Source: a virus. Taken from it: a DNA stretch of 64,000 nucleotides. The stretch lies in the IMG/VR virus record IMGVR_UViG_3300047548_000496, positions 27,903 through 91,902 of that record; one strand, written 5' to 3'. The notes beneath the pieces are model-generated. The model was given only the letters and a program-made list of their open reading frames with translations. It made no database searches and had not been told where the DNA came from. This document shows, piece by piece, positions 7,175 to 14,540 of this stretch; position 1 is the first letter of the stretch; every line of letters begins with the position of its first letter. The translations under genes and the position numbers were made by a program.

Positions 7175-7578
7175 AAGCTAGAATTCGTAAATGGAAAGCC
7201 GAGCGCAAACTCAAAAAGAGTGGGTATGAGAATTGGCGTCAATATAAACACAACCGTGATTCTGGAGTAGAACAGTATGCCCAATGCGTAGAAGATTTCT
7301 ACCTTGATTACCCATATGTCTACGCTTGTAAAAACCCAACCCATTACGCATATCAATGTTTAGATGATTTTGGTCTCGGTGTTCAGCGTTTTGGGTTCGA
7401 TGAAATGAACGATTGGTGTCACGAAAAGATAAGGTGGAACTTTCGTTGTGATATGCATAGGGTTTATGAGAACCAATGGGGAAGAATGGAGTTGAATGAT
7501 ATCGGCGGATATGATATAATATACTTTGCATTCAAGCGTGAACAAGATTTTACACACTTCTTACTAAGATGGGCTTAA
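7162..7578 (+). CDS. small LRW-family protein, member 2 (138 aa)
   Basis: The longest member. It has a basic N-terminal extension (MLRIKARIRKWKAERKLKK) and then the family domain: FDEMNDWCHEKI, a strand region, and the ending FAFKREQDFTHFLLRWA. It overlaps member 1 by 13 nt and member 3 by 10 nt, which implies translational coupling. The extension is unique in the array and could bind nucleic acid; that is inference only. Confidence 0.7.
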   Translation: MLRIKARIRKWKAERKLKKSGYENWRQYKHNRDSGVEQYAQCVEDFYLDYPYVYACKNPTHYAYQCLDDFGLGVQRFGFDEMNDWCHEKIRWNFRCDMHRVYENQWGRMELNDIGGYDIIYFAFKREQDFTHFLLRWA

Positions 7579-7817
7579 AGAAAATCTACATGATGTATCA
7601 CACACCAAGAACAATAGAAGTTCTTAATTGGTTTTATGATACGTTCGGTGAACCACAAGAATGGAGTGCAATAGTATTGGAGCCTGTTCAATTGAAACAT
7701 GGTTATCAATGGGCTAATGGTAAACACCATGACGGTGACTGGGACGAATTTGATACGGTTCCTGTAATTTGGTGTACAGAAAAAGCGTTTATGATGTATT
7801 CTTTGAGGTGGTTATAA
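7569..7817 (+). CDS. small LRW-family protein, member 3 (82 aa)
   Basis: Contains the helix-FG-P element (IEVLNWFYDTFGEPQEWS), a loop with GKHHDGDWDEF, and the ending CTEKAFMMYSLRWL. Start ATG at 7569 inside the end of member 2. Function unknown; the same fold as its neighbours is expected. Confidence 0.72.
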   Translation: MGLKKIYMMYHTPRTIEVLNWFYDTFGEPQEWSAIVLEPVQLKHGYQWANGKHHDGDWDEFDTVPVIWCTEKAFMMYSLRWL

Positions 7818-8068
7818 TGGAACAAGGTAGCTTTACATACAAGACTGAAAAATATTACGGTAGCAAGAAAAATGTCCACACCATTTCTTGGAAGGGGAAG
7901 GGCGAAGTTGATAGCGCAGAGATTCAGAAATGGTGCATTGACAATTTCGGGCAACCTGGCTACCAAGAAGAACACGGTGAAGCACGATGGCTAGACCATA
8001 CTGATTTTGGTGAAATCTTTTTGTGTAAAGATGAAGACTTGACCTTCTTCTTACTCAAGTGGACATGA
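7817..8068 (+). CDS. small LRW-family protein, member 4 (83 aa)
   Basis: Starts at the ATG of a TAATG junction (7817); longer in-frame versions run through the preceding gene. Pattern: SAEIQKWCIDNFGQPGY, an acidic strand, then CKDEDLTFFLLKWT, with K in place of R in the terminal motif. Function unknown. Confidence 0.73.
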   Translation: MEQGSFTYKTEKYYGSKKNVHTISWKGKGEVDSAEIQKWCIDNFGQPGYQEEHGEARWLDHTDFGEIFLCKDEDLTFFLLKWT

Positions 8069-8298
8069 GAAGAATTCATTTTGAAGGCCCTACATGGCAT
8101 GACACCAAACCCGGTTGGCACGAAATCGAGTTGAACCTAAACGGGCAACCAAAACGCTATCGTGAAATTATAGAATGGCTGTATAATAGTATAGATAAGC
8201 CCGAAAGGCATTGTAGGTGGTTTGAAACTAGTGTAGGAATTAAAATCAAGTTTAGGTATGAACGGGACTATATTTTGGCAATGTTGAGGTGGAAATGA
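8065..8298 (+). CDS. small LRW-family protein, member 5 (77 aa)
   Basis: ATGA overlap with member 4 fixes the start at 8065. Contains YREIIEWLYNSIDKP, then RWFETSVGIKIKFRYERDY and the ending ILAMLRWK. Function unknown. Confidence 0.73.
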   Translation: MRRIHFEGPTWHDTKPGWHEIELNLNGQPKRYREIIEWLYNSIDKPERHCRWFETSVGIKIKFRYERDYILAMLRWK

Positions 8299-8648
8299 GA
8301 GTAAGCATTTGGTATCGCACTGAATTACAGCAACCTAGTAAGTCAGGTTACTATCTAAGTTATCGTGGATGGGGCATCGGTGGCAAGGCTGATGGTGATA
8401 GCGATTGGGGTTATGTCTATTACGATAAGAAAAAAAATCAATGGAGTGACTACAAAAGCGAGGATAGTCACTATGCTATTGTCTATTACTGGACTGATGC
8501 TACACCTGATGATTGGACAGACCAAGACCCTCCTAGCGTCAGCCTACACATACTAAAAGCACAACATAATGTAGCCCTGGAAGATGCGTGGAAAAAAGTT
8601 GTAGAAGCAATTGACCAATACAACATGATTAAAGAGTTGGTGAAATGA
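8295..8648 (+). CDS. DUF551-like small protein inside the array (117 aa)
   Basis: Starts at an ATGA junction (8295). It differs from its neighbours: P-S-K-S-G-Y-Y-L-S-Y-R-G, then VYYDKKKNQW, then YYWTDATPDDW. This order resembles the DUF551 type of short phage and enterobacterial proteins (P-x-x-G-Y-Y-L ... W ... V-x-x-W-x-P). The C-terminal 45 residues form a helix. Function unknown. Confidence 0.65.
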   Translation: MRVSIWYRTELQQPSKSGYYLSYRGWGIGGKADGDSDWGYVYYDKKKNQWSDYKSEDSHYAIVYYWTDATPDDWTDQDPPSVSLHILKAQHNVALEDAWKKVVEAIDQYNMIKELVK

Positions 8649-8947
8649 AACAAGGCGATATCATTAAACTTATTGAAGAAATTGCCGATGGGTTAGCAAA
8701 AAAGATTAAACATGATAAAGCAATGTTTGAGATAAAAACAAATACTAAGTATAAGTTCAGCCGTAACTGGTATCAAGCATATTTCGACCTTAAAGACTAT
8801 GATGCTGTAGATGAATGGTGTGAACAACAGTTTGGAAAGCATCCTAAGAATCCTGATGCTTGGAGTCGCTGGTGGCACAAGTTTGAGGACAGTATTCTGT
8901 TCCGTGATGAAAAGGACTATGTGTTGTTCACGTTGAGGTGGAGTTGA
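8645..8947 (+). CDS. small LRW-family protein, member 6 (100 aa)
   Basis: ATGA start at 8645. An N-terminal helix (IIKLIEEIADGLAKKIK) precedes the family domain: YDAVDEWCEQQFGKHPKN, AWSRWWHKFEDSILF, RDEKDYVLFTLRWS. It is one of the clearest family members. Function unknown. Confidence 0.74.
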   Translation: MKQGDIIKLIEEIADGLAKKIKHDKAMFEIKTNTKYKFSRNWYQAYFDLKDYDAVDEWCEQQFGKHPKNPDAWSRWWHKFEDSILFRDEKDYVLFTLRWS

Positions 8948-9225
8948 TGAAATTATTTTATAGTAGTGCTGGGGCAAGCAATCCTAGCTTTGTGTATAAA
9001 TTCAAAGTTAAAAAGTGTACAACTGAAATGTATGAGTGGGCTAGCAATTATCCCGAAAAAGGCCCCTTCAGCCGTTGGTATGTAGAATGGAATACTATGA
9101 AAATGGATAGCGGCAAAAATTACGATGTAATACAGATTGAACACAGCGAAGCAGCCAAAATATTCAAAATTGCATTCGCGGGTGAATATGAAGATATCAC
9201 TATGAAAGAATATAGGCTTGATTGA
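8947..9225 (+). CDS. small LRW-family-related protein, member 7 (92 aa)
   Basis: TGATG junction sets the start at 8947. The middle keeps TTEMYEWASNYPEKGPFSRW, like the helix and W-S-R-W of member 6, but the C-terminus has diverged (EAAKIFKIAF, then YRLD). It is either a relative that lost the LRW end or one extended past it. Confidence 0.62.
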   Translation: MKLFYSSAGASNPSFVYKFKVKKCTTEMYEWASNYPEKGPFSRWYVEWNTMKMDSGKNYDVIQIEHSEAAKIFKIAFAGEYEDITMKEYRLD

Positions 9226-9436
9226 AGTCAAACTGATAGATAAACTTCCTATTGAGTTTTTGGTCATTGTAAATGAACTCAAAGAAAAGGGATATGTTCA
9301 AGGCGTAGACTTTGACTTTGCCTATCATCCACCCAAATTTGATGACTTTTCAGGTGATGCAGTCTATAATAGATGTGTAATCTTTACTTTTTATAAAGAA
9401 GAATTAGCAACATGGTTCAGTCTAATATACCATTAA
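9218..9436 (+). CDS. small LRW-family-related protein, member 8 (72 aa)
   Basis: Probable TTG start at 9218, overlapping member 7 by 8 nt. IEFLVIVNELKEKGYVQG and the ending FTFYKEELATWFSLIYH follow the family pattern (strand, acidic residues, aromatic end) without LRW. Confidence is lowered by the rare start. Confidence 0.55.
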   Translation: MIEVKLIDKLPIEFLVIVNELKEKGYVQGVDFDFAYHPPKFDDFSGDAVYNRCVIFTFYKEELATWFSLIYH

Positions 9437-9687
9437 CAATAGATCAAGTAATCAAAGAGAAAGTCGATGAAATGCAAAAGGGTATCGACAATGATGTTAT
9501 GAGAGCCTGTTTAGTCGAAAGTGGCTGGACACAAGTAGAATTCTACTATACCAATAATAAACACGCAATTGATGTGCTAAATTGGATCGGTGACAATGTG
9601 AAAGAAAATCAGTGGTCACGGTTGAACAGTTACTTTGTATTCCGCAAGAAAAAAGATGCGGAGTGGTTCATGTTACGATGGCTATAA
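9412..9687 (+). CDS. small LRW-family protein, member 9 (91 aa)
   Basis: ATG at 9412 within the end of member 8. After a 45-residue helical lead comes HAIDVLNWIGDNVKENQWSR and YFVFRKKKDAEWFMLRWL, a clear family ending. Function unknown. Confidence 0.7.
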   Translation: MVQSNIPLTIDQVIKEKVDEMQKGIDNDVMRACLVESGWTQVEFYYTNNKHAIDVLNWIGDNVKENQWSRLNSYFVFRKKKDAEWFMLRWL

Positions 9688-9688
9688 A

Positions 9689-9910
9689 ATGGAATATACT
9701 ATAGTCGAAGATGGGTGTGACTGCTATCCTTGGCATGAAGTTTATGCTTTGTTGCCGCATAAAACTGTGACTGGTAAGAGAGTTTGGTTACAAAAAGTGT
9801 ATAAGCGTAAAGTGTGGGTTGTATGGGGCACAGGATTTCATATGGAACCAGAAGTGCAATATGCTACTGCATTTGATTTATTAGTTTATGACAACAAGTA
9901 TAATCCTTAA
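9689..9910 (+). CDS. small basic protein, paralogue of the 34002 gene (73 aa)
   Basis: Starts at the ATG 2 nt after the stop of member 9. It does not belong to the LRW family. It shares PW-E, a K-R-x-W-L-x-K-x-V-Y-x-R core and a Y-x-x-x-F-D-L-L end with the 64-aa protein at 34002-34196, so the two are paralogues. The core looks like a small beta sheet. Function unknown. Confidence 0.65.
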   Translation: MEYTIVEDGCDCYPWHEVYALLPHKTVTGKRVWLQKVYKRKVWVVWGTGFHMEPEVQYATAFDLLVYDNKYNP

Positions 9911-10109
9911 ACATGGGTTAGGTGCCCGTGAAGAACAATGGTTAGCAAAGAATGTGGGGCCTAGAATGCATTATATTCACAATAGCATAGGTGGACAGGG
10001 CTGGATAGCTAAACGTGAATGGACTCCTGGAATGGTTAGTAGAGAATGGGTTCTGACATTTGAAGATGAACGCTATGCTACATTTTTTAGATTGATGTTT
10101 CCAGAATGA
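9888..10109 (+). CDS. small LRW-family-related protein, member 10 (73 aa)
   Basis: ATG at 9888 overlaps the gene before by 23 nt. It contains EEQWLAKNVGP and the ending WVLTFEDERYATFFRLMFPE, which matches the family's strand, acidic pair and F-x-L ending with LMF for LRW. Function unknown. Confidence 0.62.
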   Translation: MTTSIILKHGLGAREEQWLAKNVGPRMHYIHNSIGGQGWIAKREWTPGMVSREWVLTFEDERYATFFRLMFPE

Positions 10110-10372
10110 ATATATCTAAAGACTTTCAGGATTATGATGACGATGGTCCAGAAATGGAATTTCGAAAAAACCGCTGGAACTATTGGTCTGCTCTTAAACA
10201 AGCACGCCAAGAATATATGAAAACAAAAATAGAGTTTGATGCGTATGAGTTTGAAGATTGGCTCGAAGCAATATATGGTATAAAGATGAACATCGTCAAC
10301 GGTAATATCACAGATGGTTATAAAATTATGGATGAAGCCAAATACACATTTTTTCTATTGAAATTCCAATGA
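10106..10372 (+). CDS. small LRW-family-related protein, member 11 (88 aa)
   Basis: ATGA junction. A 40-residue charged lead is followed by AYEFEDWLEAIYGIKM and MDEAKYTFFLLKFQ, the family helix and a variant LKF ending. Function unknown. Confidence 0.66.
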   Translation: MNISKDFQDYDDDGPEMEFRKNRWNYWSALKQARQEYMKTKIEFDAYEFEDWLEAIYGIKMNIVNGNITDGYKIMDEAKYTFFLLKFQ

Positions 10373-10713
10373 ATAACAATCATCCATTTAAGATCACACA
10401 GTACGATAGATTTATCACTGTGACATGGCCTAATATGAATGATGTCAGGGAAAAAGTTACTAAATTAAAATTAATAGAGGCAGCATTTCAACAATCCAAA
10501 GCAGTTGAAGTAGGCTTTGTGTTAGAACTCAACAATAAAGAATATGATATCATGTGGATCAATTCTTTTCTTAGTTTGACTGAAAATGATTATGTGAATT
10601 ATATACAAGATATGTATGTTATTAAGGGTGTTGCATATAGAGAGAAAACAGATGCAGAGAAGTTCTACAATTGGTTAGAAGGAAAGTATATATGGCAATT
10701 ACTCAAGGAATAA
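10369..10713 (+). CDS. small array protein, possible LRW-family relative, member 12 (114 aa)
   Basis: ATGA junction at 10369. KITQYDRFITVTWPN and a long helix precede MYVIKGVAYREKTDAEKFYNWL, which recalls the strand, acidic residues and aromatic helix of the family, with an extra 12 residues after it. Family membership is uncertain. Confidence 0.58.
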   Translation: MNNNHPFKITQYDRFITVTWPNMNDVREKVTKLKLIEAAFQQSKAVEVGFVLELNNKEYDIMWINSFLSLTENDYVNYIQDMYVIKGVAYREKTDAEKFYNWLEGKYIWQLLKE

Positions 10714-10970
10714 ACGGAACATTCGTTTCATACAGCGAAATGGATGACCCAATCTATTTTCGTAAATTCAAAAAGACCGTTCCACTTGACGGATCATGGG
10801 AAACCCGTGTATTCTATGAGATAACTAAGTTTCCATTGGGTCGCAAAGAAACAGAACAATGGCTAGAAGACCATTATGGTAAGTTGAAATATAGCGACAG
10901 TTGGTGGAAAACATTTAACGGTATATGTATGAATGAAAAGATATACATACACTACAAATTATTGGAGTAA
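10692..10970 (+). CDS. small LRW-family-related protein, member 13 (92 aa)
   Basis: ATG at 10692, 8 nt after AGAAGGA; a longer upstream frame exists but lacks a ribosome site. RKETEQWLEDHYGKLKYSD and WWKTFNGICMNEKIYIHYKL follow the family plan. It is the last gene of the array and is followed 2 nt later by the exonuclease gene. Confidence 0.62.
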   Translation: MAITQGINGTFVSYSEMDDPIYFRKFKKTVPLDGSWETRVFYEITKFPLGRKETEQWLEDHYGKLKYSDSWWKTFNGICMNEKIYIHYKLLE

Positions 10971-10972
10971 GT

Positions 10973-11533
10973 ATGGCGGCGGATATAATGATTGATATTG
11001 AAAGTTTGAACACAACACCTGATTGTGTTATTCTATCTATCGGCGCGGTTAGATTTGATCCTCGAGGCAACGGTGTTGTTGAACGATTAGAACTTAAACC
11101 TACAGTCGAGGATCAAACTGAAATATATAATAGGAGTATTAACGATGATACAATCAGATGGTGGTCAGAACAAAATCCTGCTGCCCTTGAAGAAGCATTC
11201 AGCGAAGAAGGTAGAATCCCATTTGCCGAATGTATGGAGATCCTATACAAGTTTTGTTGGAATCGCCGTGCTGTGTGGAGTAATGGTGCCCCCTTCGATT
11301 TGGTCGTTATGGAACATGCTTGGAGACAAACAAGCGATAAACCTAATCCCATCCCCTGGCCTTTCTGGACAATGCGAGACACAAGAACACTGTGGGAAAT
11401 CGCAGGAGTCAAACTCAAAGACGGAGGACACGTTACAAGTCACAAGGCTGTAGAAGATGCTGAACGACAAGCCATCGTTGTTCAACAAGCATACATGAAA
11501 TTAATGAAAGCAGGATTGGCAGAATCACGATGA
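10973..11533 (+). CDS. DEDD 3'-5' exonuclease, DexA / Rv2179c-like
   Basis: 186 aa. Exo I is MIDIES with the D-x-E pair near residues 8-10, followed by SIGAVRFDPRG. Exo II is NGAPFDLVVMEHAW, and exo III is SHKAVEDAERQA with the H and D. This is the RNase-H-fold exonuclease group that contains T4 DexA and the Rv2179c-like exoribonucleases. It degrades DNA or RNA from the 3' end with two metal ions. Ribosome site GGAG lies 6 nt upstream. It ends in an ATGA overlap with a zinc-binding protein gene. Confidence 0.88.
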   Translation: MAADIMIDIESLNTTPDCVILSIGAVRFDPRGNGVVERLELKPTVEDQTEIYNRSINDDTIRWWSEQNPAALEEAFSEEGRIPFAECMEILYKFCWNRRAVWSNGAPFDLVVMEHAWRQTSDKPNPIPWPFWTMRDTRTLWEIAGVKLKDGGHVTSHKAVEDAERQAIVVQQAYMKLMKAGLAESR

Positions 11534-11736
11534 ATGTCGAAAGAGAAAACACTTGGAGAACATTGCAAGGTCTTAAACCTATACAATCTTGGAAATGTAG
11601 ACTTGGATGGCATCGTTGGACTAATTATGAAATTCACGATAGGTCACATGATTTTATGGGACCAGTTGCAAGATGCCATTGTGCTGATTGCGGATTACCT
11701 AGAATAGAGCCTCCCTACACAAAGAGTAAAAAATGA
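11530..11736 (+). CDS. small zinc-binding protein (68 aa)
   Basis: Contains W-K-C-R-L-G-W-H-R-W near residues 21-30 and C-H-C-A-D-C-G near 48-54, which together supply C/H and CxxC zinc ligands. The layout resembles DUF1660-type phage proteins (C-x-x-G-H-x-W ... C-x-x-C-G). Function unknown. It overlaps both neighbours by ATGA. Confidence 0.7.
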   Translation: MNVERENTWRTLQGLKPIQSWKCRLGWHRWTNYEIHDRSHDFMGPVARCHCADCGLPRIEPPYTKSKK

Positions 11737-12305
11737 AACTAGATGCTGATATTGACATTGACTTTGGTGACAGAGATAAGTTGTTGAAACTTATTGCTCA
11801 TACATCTGCGGCTATGCGTAATGTTAAACCCATGCGTAAACATAACACGGGTGTCTATGTTACGGACATTCCGTATGATTCAGTAAATGACATGGCTAGT
11901 ATTGATTACACCGAGGCTGAAAAACGTGGTTATTTTAAACTAGACTTGTTAAATGTTCATGTTTACGAGCAAGTACGTGATGAACAGCATTTAGTTGAAT
12001 TGATGCAAGAACCAGACTGGTCTAAATTAAATGATAAAGAATTTGTTGAAAAACTGATTCACTTAGCGAATCATTATAATTCTATACAAAAAATGCCTGA
12101 ACCCATTGATAGTATCCCTAGACTAGCAATGTTCTTAGCCGCTATTCGTCCAGCTAAAAAGCATTTGATTGGATTACCCTGGAAAGAAGTCGCAAAGACT
12201 ATATGGGATAAAGGTGATGATGGGTACAGTTTTAAGCGTTCGCATGCCGTTGCTTACGCACATTTGGTAGTAGTTCATATGAATCTACTTACGGCATCCT
12301 CTTAA
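11733..12305 (+). CDS. mini DnaE-like protein: catalytic palm part of Pol III alpha
   Basis: 190 aa that read as a condensed C-terminal palm of bacterial DnaE. It opens with DADIDIDFGDRDKLLKLI, matching the DnaE P-D-x-D-x-D-F motif with the first two catalytic Asp (around D8 and D10). Then come HNTGVYV (DnaE H-x-G-G-V-x-I), G-Y-F-K-L-D-L-L-N with the third Asp (D71), A-A-I-R-P (DnaE A-L-x-R-P-G-P) and SFKRSHAVAYA (168-176; DnaE F-N-K-S-H-x-x-A-Y-A). The finger inserts, beta-binding and OB regions are missing. The preceding DnaE motif GRGS is in another gene at 55654. Activity is inferred, not shown. Confidence 0.8.
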   Translation: MKLDADIDIDFGDRDKLLKLIAHTSAAMRNVKPMRKHNTGVYVTDIPYDSVNDMASIDYTEAEKRGYFKLDLLNVHVYEQVRDEQHLVELMQEPDWSKLNDKEFVEKLIHLANHYNSIQKMPEPIDSIPRLAMFLAAIRPAKKHLIGLPWKEVAKTIWDKGDDGYSFKRSHAVAYAHLVVVHMNLLTASS

Positions 12306-12669
12306 CTAACGTAATGCTCTTGCGTTTGGTCCTACGCTTGTTTAGTTCACTGATACTACATATAGGACCATGAATAATAGTCAGACTTTTATTGTTAAAA
12401 GTCCTTAAATAGGGCTTGAAAATACTCCATTCATCTTTCAGGAATAGGTTTATGGGGATAAGTCTATTACTTTCCCACCACCAAATATCTCCTAATTCTA
12501 GGAATTTTTCTTTAATTAGAGGGTCTACTATGGCCCCATAATCGTATATTGTAGTGACAACATCATCCCTATTCTGTACTATACCCACGTAATCTTGGTT
12601 TGAGTGCGAACATACTGTTATGAACGGGTGATTTTCACTTAATTTTTTAAAAAATTCGTTGTGTATCAT
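12289..12669 (-). CDS. conserved phage protein, reverse strand (126 aa)
   Basis: Conserved-looking protein with SNQDYVGIVQNR, then KFLELGDIWWWESNRLIPI, FLKDEWSIFKPYLRTF and a basic end KRRTKRKSITLVKR. I believe relatives occur in other T4-like phages but know no function. A late promoter (GATAAATA, 12689-12696) lies inside the longest open frame, so the ATG at 12669 is chosen over one at 12711. It is convergent with and overlaps the DnaE-like gene by 17 nt. Confidence 0.68.
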   Translation of the reverse strand: MIHNEFFKKLSENHPFITVCSHSNQDYVGIVQNRDDVVTTIYDYGAIVDPLIKEKFLELGDIWWWESNRLIPINLFLKDEWSIFKPYLRTFNNKSLTIIHGPICSISELNKRRTKRKSITLVKRMP

Positions 12670-12688
12670 TATTATTTTTAGACCGAAA

Positions 12689-12696
12689 TATTTATC
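12689..12696 (-). promoter_or_regulatory. T4-type late promoter
   Basis: GATAAATA on the reverse strand, 19 nt before the ATG at 12669. It is divergent from the late promoter at 12722. Confidence 0.55.
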
Positions 12697-12721
12697 ATTG
12701 GACACAACCATAATATATTTT

Positions 12722-12729
12722 GATAAATA
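12722..12729 (+). promoter_or_regulatory. T4-type late promoter within a short inverted repeat
   Basis: GATAAATA, 8 nt before the ATG at 12738. It overlaps TGATAA (12721-12726) / TTATCA (12733-12738), which can pair in read-through RNA and cover the A of the start codon. Confidence 0.65.
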
Positions 12730-12737
12730 TCATTATC

Positions 12738-13526
12738 ATGTATTCAACCCAAGTATTTGTTTATACACAAAGACAAATTGTTGTCTTGCTATCAGGGACT
12801 TCTCCAAGGAGCTATATGCCTCAGTATGCCAAACCATTAACCCTACACAAAGGTGTAGATAACCAAATTCAATTTCAGTTCTTGAACCAAGAACAGAAAC
12901 CCGTAGATATCACAGGAAAAGAAATTACCTGCAGAATTTTAAATAGTACTGGCACAACTGTCCTAATCAAAAAAGCATTAACTGTACAATTAGGATTAAC
13001 AGGTATTGCTGCACTATATCTAGATCCAGGTGAGTTAGAAGAAATTGACGCACAGAAATGCTATTACACATTAGAAATTCCAGTGGGAACATTTGATTAT
13101 CCAGTATTTGTTGACCAAAATGCAGCCGGCCGCGGAGATATGAACATTGTTAATAGTATATTACCTAGCTTTGTTCCTAGTACAGAACTAACAATTCCCT
13201 CTGGTCAAGCATTTGCAAATACTGGTTGGATCCCAAATACATATTATGTTCCCGATCCAAACTCAGCAGTGTATTATACCAGTGTTTATACCACGACTAA
13301 CAACCCGACACTTACTATTCAAGCAACATATACTGATTTTTATGGTAATGTAATGGTCGAAGGATCAACTGATATTGATAGTGATTGGTATCCAGTTAGC
13401 CCATTATTCAATTATACCGATACCACAGAAACTTTCCATTATAATGTAACGGGATATCATCCTTATATCCGCATAGGATTTGTAAGTAATGCGGGCGTAG
13501 TAACCAATATATTGGTAAGATCATAA
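12738..13526 (+). CDS. virion structural protein, BppU-like N-terminus
   Basis: 262 aa. Residues 30-135 (LTLHKGVDNQIQFQFLNQEQ, PVDITGKEITCRIL, EIDAQKCYYTLEIPVG) show the beta pattern of BppU-type baseplate or fibre-attachment domains: a strand, F-x-D-x-D-x-x-G-P, and an extended sheet. The C-terminal half is Thr- and Tyr-rich beta structure. It is likely a neck, baseplate or fibre-linked virion protein. The late promoter 8 nt upstream fits a virion role. The exact position in the particle is unknown. Confidence 0.7.
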   Translation: MYSTQVFVYTQRQIVVLLSGTSPRSYMPQYAKPLTLHKGVDNQIQFQFLNQEQKPVDITGKEITCRILNSTGTTVLIKKALTVQLGLTGIAALYLDPGELEEIDAQKCYYTLEIPVGTFDYPVFVDQNAAGRGDMNIVNSILPSFVPSTELTIPSGQAFANTGWIPNTYYVPDPNSAVYYTSVYTTTNNPTLTIQATYTDFYGNVMVEGSTDIDSDWYPVSPLFNYTDTTETFHYNVTGYHPYIRIGFVSNAGVVTNILVRS

Positions 13527-13527
13527 C

Positions 13528-13556
13528 TTGATTGTGTAACTAAAATATGTTACACT
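13528..13556 (+). promoter_or_regulatory. sigma-70-type promoter, N6-ATG (leaderless) arrangement
   Basis: TTGATT (13528-13533), 17 bp, TACACT (13551-13556), then AACTTA and the ATG at 13563. No Shine-Dalgarno. Confidence 0.75.
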
Positions 13557-13562
13557 AACTTA

Positions 13563-14540
13563 ATGTTTGATATTCTGTCTTTAATTCCAGGCAAGAAAAA
13601 ACTTACCCACGGTGGCTGGCATAGCTTTAATGCTATCTGCTGTCACCATCGTGGGCACACTGCTGACAAACGAGGTCGCGGTGGTATTAAGTTTGACGGA
13701 CAAACAAATTGGTCATATCACTGCTTTAATTGTAACTTCAAAACAGGCTTTGTGTTGGGTAGAAGCATTAGTAGAAATACGAGACAATTATTGTCTTGGT
13801 GCGGTGTAGATGAATCGCAAATTGGCAAGTGGAGTTTAGAAAGTTTACAACAAAAAGATTTCTTGGATTTCACACTGCCCAAGAAAAAAGAAAAGAAGAT
13901 AAAATTCAAAGACCATCAATTGCCCGAAAATGCTGTGTTGATTGATGAAAATAACCCATCGCACAAAATATATATAGACTATCTCAGGGCCAGAGGCATA
14001 AGTAATACTGAATATCCTTTCATGGTTACTACTGATGACGTTGGTCGAATGGGTAACCGCATCATTATACCATACACTTATAAAAATAAGATTGTAGGAC
14101 ATACAAGTAGATTCTTAGATAATAAAATACCCAAATACATTAACGAACAACAGCAAGGTTATGTGTTTGGTTATGATTTTCAATTACCCGATCAAAGTGT
14201 TACTATATTGGTCGAAGGTATCTTTGACGCATTGAGTTTAGGTTGTTGTGCATTGACACACAATTCAATCAATGAAGGTCAAGCAGAATTACTAGCACAA
14301 TTAAATAGACAGATTATTTTTGTCCCAGACCGAGACAAATCAGGACTTGAAACTTGTGAGAGAGCTATTCAATTAGGTTATAGTGTCAGCATCCCACATT
14401 GGGATAAAGACATAAAAGATGTAAATGATGCCGTTGTAAGATATGGTAGACTACCAACTTTACTAAGTATATTAGAGTCTGCTACAATGAGCAAAATTAA
14501 AATAGAATTGAGGAAGAAACAAATTGAAAAAGGACTATGA
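13563..14540 (+). CDS. DNA primase, gp61-like
   Basis: 325 aa (T4 gp61 342 aa). The N-terminal zinc-binding domain uses C26, C27/H28 and C54-x2-C57. The Toprim core has LVEGIFDA with E218 and FVPDRDKSG with D256 and D258. It makes RNA primers on the lagging strand and works with the gp41 helicase encoded next. The start is the ATG at 13563 with the promoter 6 nt upstream and no ribosome site. It overlaps the helicase gene by 17 nt. Confidence 0.94.
   Translation: MFDILSLIPGKKKLTHGGWHSFNAICCHHRGHTADKRGRGGIKFDGQTNWSYHCFNCNFKTGFVLGRSISRNTRQLLSWCGVDESQIGKWSLESLQQKDFLDFTLPKKKEKKIKFKDHQLPENAVLIDENNPSHKIYIDYLRARGISNTEYPFMVTTDDVGRMGNRIIIPYTYKNKIVGHTSRFLDNKIPKYINEQQQGYVFGYDFQLPDQSVTILVEGIFDALSLGCCALTHNSINEGQAELLAQLNRQIIFVPDRDKSGLETCERAIQLGYSVSIPHWDKDIKDVNDAVVRYGRLPTLLSILESATMSKIKIELRKKQIEKGL

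Noticed and set aside
11145-11488. Alternative-frame and reverse open frames inside the exonuclease gene
   Set aside because: The exonuclease frame has clear catalytic motifs and both coupled neighbours; the shadows have none.
12659-12862. Plus-strand 67-aa frame starting before the structural gene at 12738
   Set aside because: It overlaps the conserved-looking frame and the late promoter; no ribosome site.
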